Positions 4,732 to 5,109 of a DNA stretch of 5,109 nucleotides are shown piece by piece (within the stretch, counting starts at the first letter, position 1; every line of letters starts with the position of its first letter). The notes under the pieces were generated by a model. It was not told the origin of the DNA, made no database searches, and worked only from the letters and a program-made list of their open reading frames with translations. This DNA comes from JAUPTX01 sp964550665 (lineage in GTDB: Bacteria; Patescibacteriota; Minisyncoccia; Phycocordibacterales; CSBR16-119). Both the position numbers and the translations under genes were made by a program. Where the stretch lies: NCBI GenBank assembly GCA_964550665.1, contig CAZJZW010000030.1:1-5109 (forward strand), written 5' to 3'.

Positions 4732-5109
4732 GTTGTTTTGGTTTAAGGGTTAATACGACCGGAAGGATCGCACTACCCAGCGGAACATGTTCAGCGTTCC
4801 GACCAAAACCAATCAACCTTTGCATATAGATTCTGGGCCATCGTATGCTCTCGCACACAAGTGGCACATTGTCTTTAATGCTACATACCCAAATGTATGT
4901 TGAATGCCCTCTGTCATCTTCGTGACTTTCGTCTTCAATAGACATTTGGCATTCAATACAATCTGGAGGATCATCTTCAACTTCCACTGTAACCATTGCA
5001 ACACTTGGAGCGATTCGTAACAAAACGACCGCAAAAAGCGCTGCAACATATCGAAGCTGAAACCTTGTCACTCGAGACTTACCAACTTCTTTTTCCTCCT
5101 CATCAGAAG
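4649..5109 (-). CDS. Partial ORF, membrane-anchored or secreted, unknown
   Basis: The frame is open from the right window edge to a TGA at 4649, so the true start is probably outside. A GTG at 5071 is the first possible start inside and would give 140 residues. Upstream of that GTG the frame encodes an acidic stretch (SDEEEKEVGKSR). Counting from the GTG, residues 8-26 (YVAALFAVVLLRIAPSVAM) form a hydrophobic segment, either a signal peptide or a membrane anchor. They are followed by an acidic region with Cys38-Ile-Glu-Cys41, then Cys63 and Cys73, which may form disulfides or bind metal. No family is recognised. The last 83 bases overlap the start of the 3889-4731 gene, which is long for neighbours on the same strand. 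The C-terminal end may therefore be read wrongly because of a base insertion or deletion, or the ORF may not be coding throughout. Coding status is moderately likely, based on the N-terminal segment. Confidence 0.42.
   Translation of the reverse strand, partial: SDEEEKEVGKSRVTRFQLRYVAALFAVVLLRIAPSVAMVTVEVEDDPPDCIECQMSIEDESHEDDRGHSTYIWVCSIKDNVPLVCESIRWPRIYMQRLIGFGRNAEHVPLGSAILPVVLTLKPKQHENHTCRWGPVGVHAWQSPDYRHFTWR

Noticed and set aside
4781..4801. GAACATGTTC palindrome and CGGAAC/GTTCCG inverted repeat upstream of the 4731 start
   Set aside because: It could be an operator, but no promoter with proper spacing was found next to it, and it lies within the neighbouring ORF; not supported enough.
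4813..5049. A 78-residue minus-strand ORF in a second frame
   Set aside because: It lies wholly inside the partial ORF 4649-5109 in another frame, has a Cys/Leu-rich composition typical of a shadow, and lacks the hydrophobic N-terminal segment seen in the other frame.
5070..5095. GGTAAGT resembling a eukaryotic splice donor, or AGGAGG as a ribosome site
   Set aside because: The gene content and intrinsic terminators are bacterial. AGGAGG lies 23 bases from the GTG, too far for a normal ribosome site, and the frame is open through it.
1..5109. CRISPR arrays, insertion sequences, phage genes, toxin-antitoxin or defence systems
   Set aside because: No direct-repeat arrays, transposase motifs, terminal inverted repeats or matching protein motifs were seen.

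Overview
The window holds nine consecutive ribosomal-protein genes on the minus strand (positions 28-3677). Read in transcription order, right to left, they are rpsS, rplV, rpsC, rplP, rpmC, rpsQ, rplN, rplX and rplE. Upstream of them, on the same strand, lie a secreted beta-rich protein (3889-4731) and the 3' part of a second envelope-type ORF that runs off the right edge. The organism is bacterial and most likely a member of the Candidate Phyla Radiation (Patescibacteria, Parcubacteria-like). This is an inference from the uS3 N-terminus (VHPYAHRMVILRDWKSRWFA), a uL16 with Gly where E. coli has the conserved Arg81, short uL24 and uL29, and AT-rich start regions without Shine-Dalgarno sequences. 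No 16S gene or database search backs it.

Layout: 1-25 is an intrinsic terminator directly behind rplE. 28-3677 is a compact operon with gaps of 1 to 28 nt, in which every gene ends in TAA. 3678-3888 is a dense control region. It contains a good sigma70-type promoter (TTGACT, 17 nt, TAGTAT) for the ribosomal genes, a short hairpin with a U-run at the predicted 5' end of the transcript, a 46-nt structured leader element just ahead of rpsS, and the strong intrinsic terminator of the upstream gene. 3889-5109 has clearly different composition: about 50% GC in a sampled line against about 37% in the ribosomal region, with different arginine codon use.

The operon joins the tail of the classical S10 operon (rpsS to rpsQ) to the head of the spc operon (rplN, rplX, rplE), but is cut at both ends. 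rplB and the genes that normally precede it are absent before rpsS, where a dedicated promoter and leader lie instead. rpsN and rpsH are not seen after rplE, where a terminator lies. The products are core components of both ribosomal subunits, made from one transcript and probably controlled through the leader. The most interesting items are the rpsS leader RNA, the near-exclusive use of CGA/AGA for arginine in the ribosomal genes, and a signal-peptide-bearing, beta-barrel-like protein in what looks like a CPR genome.
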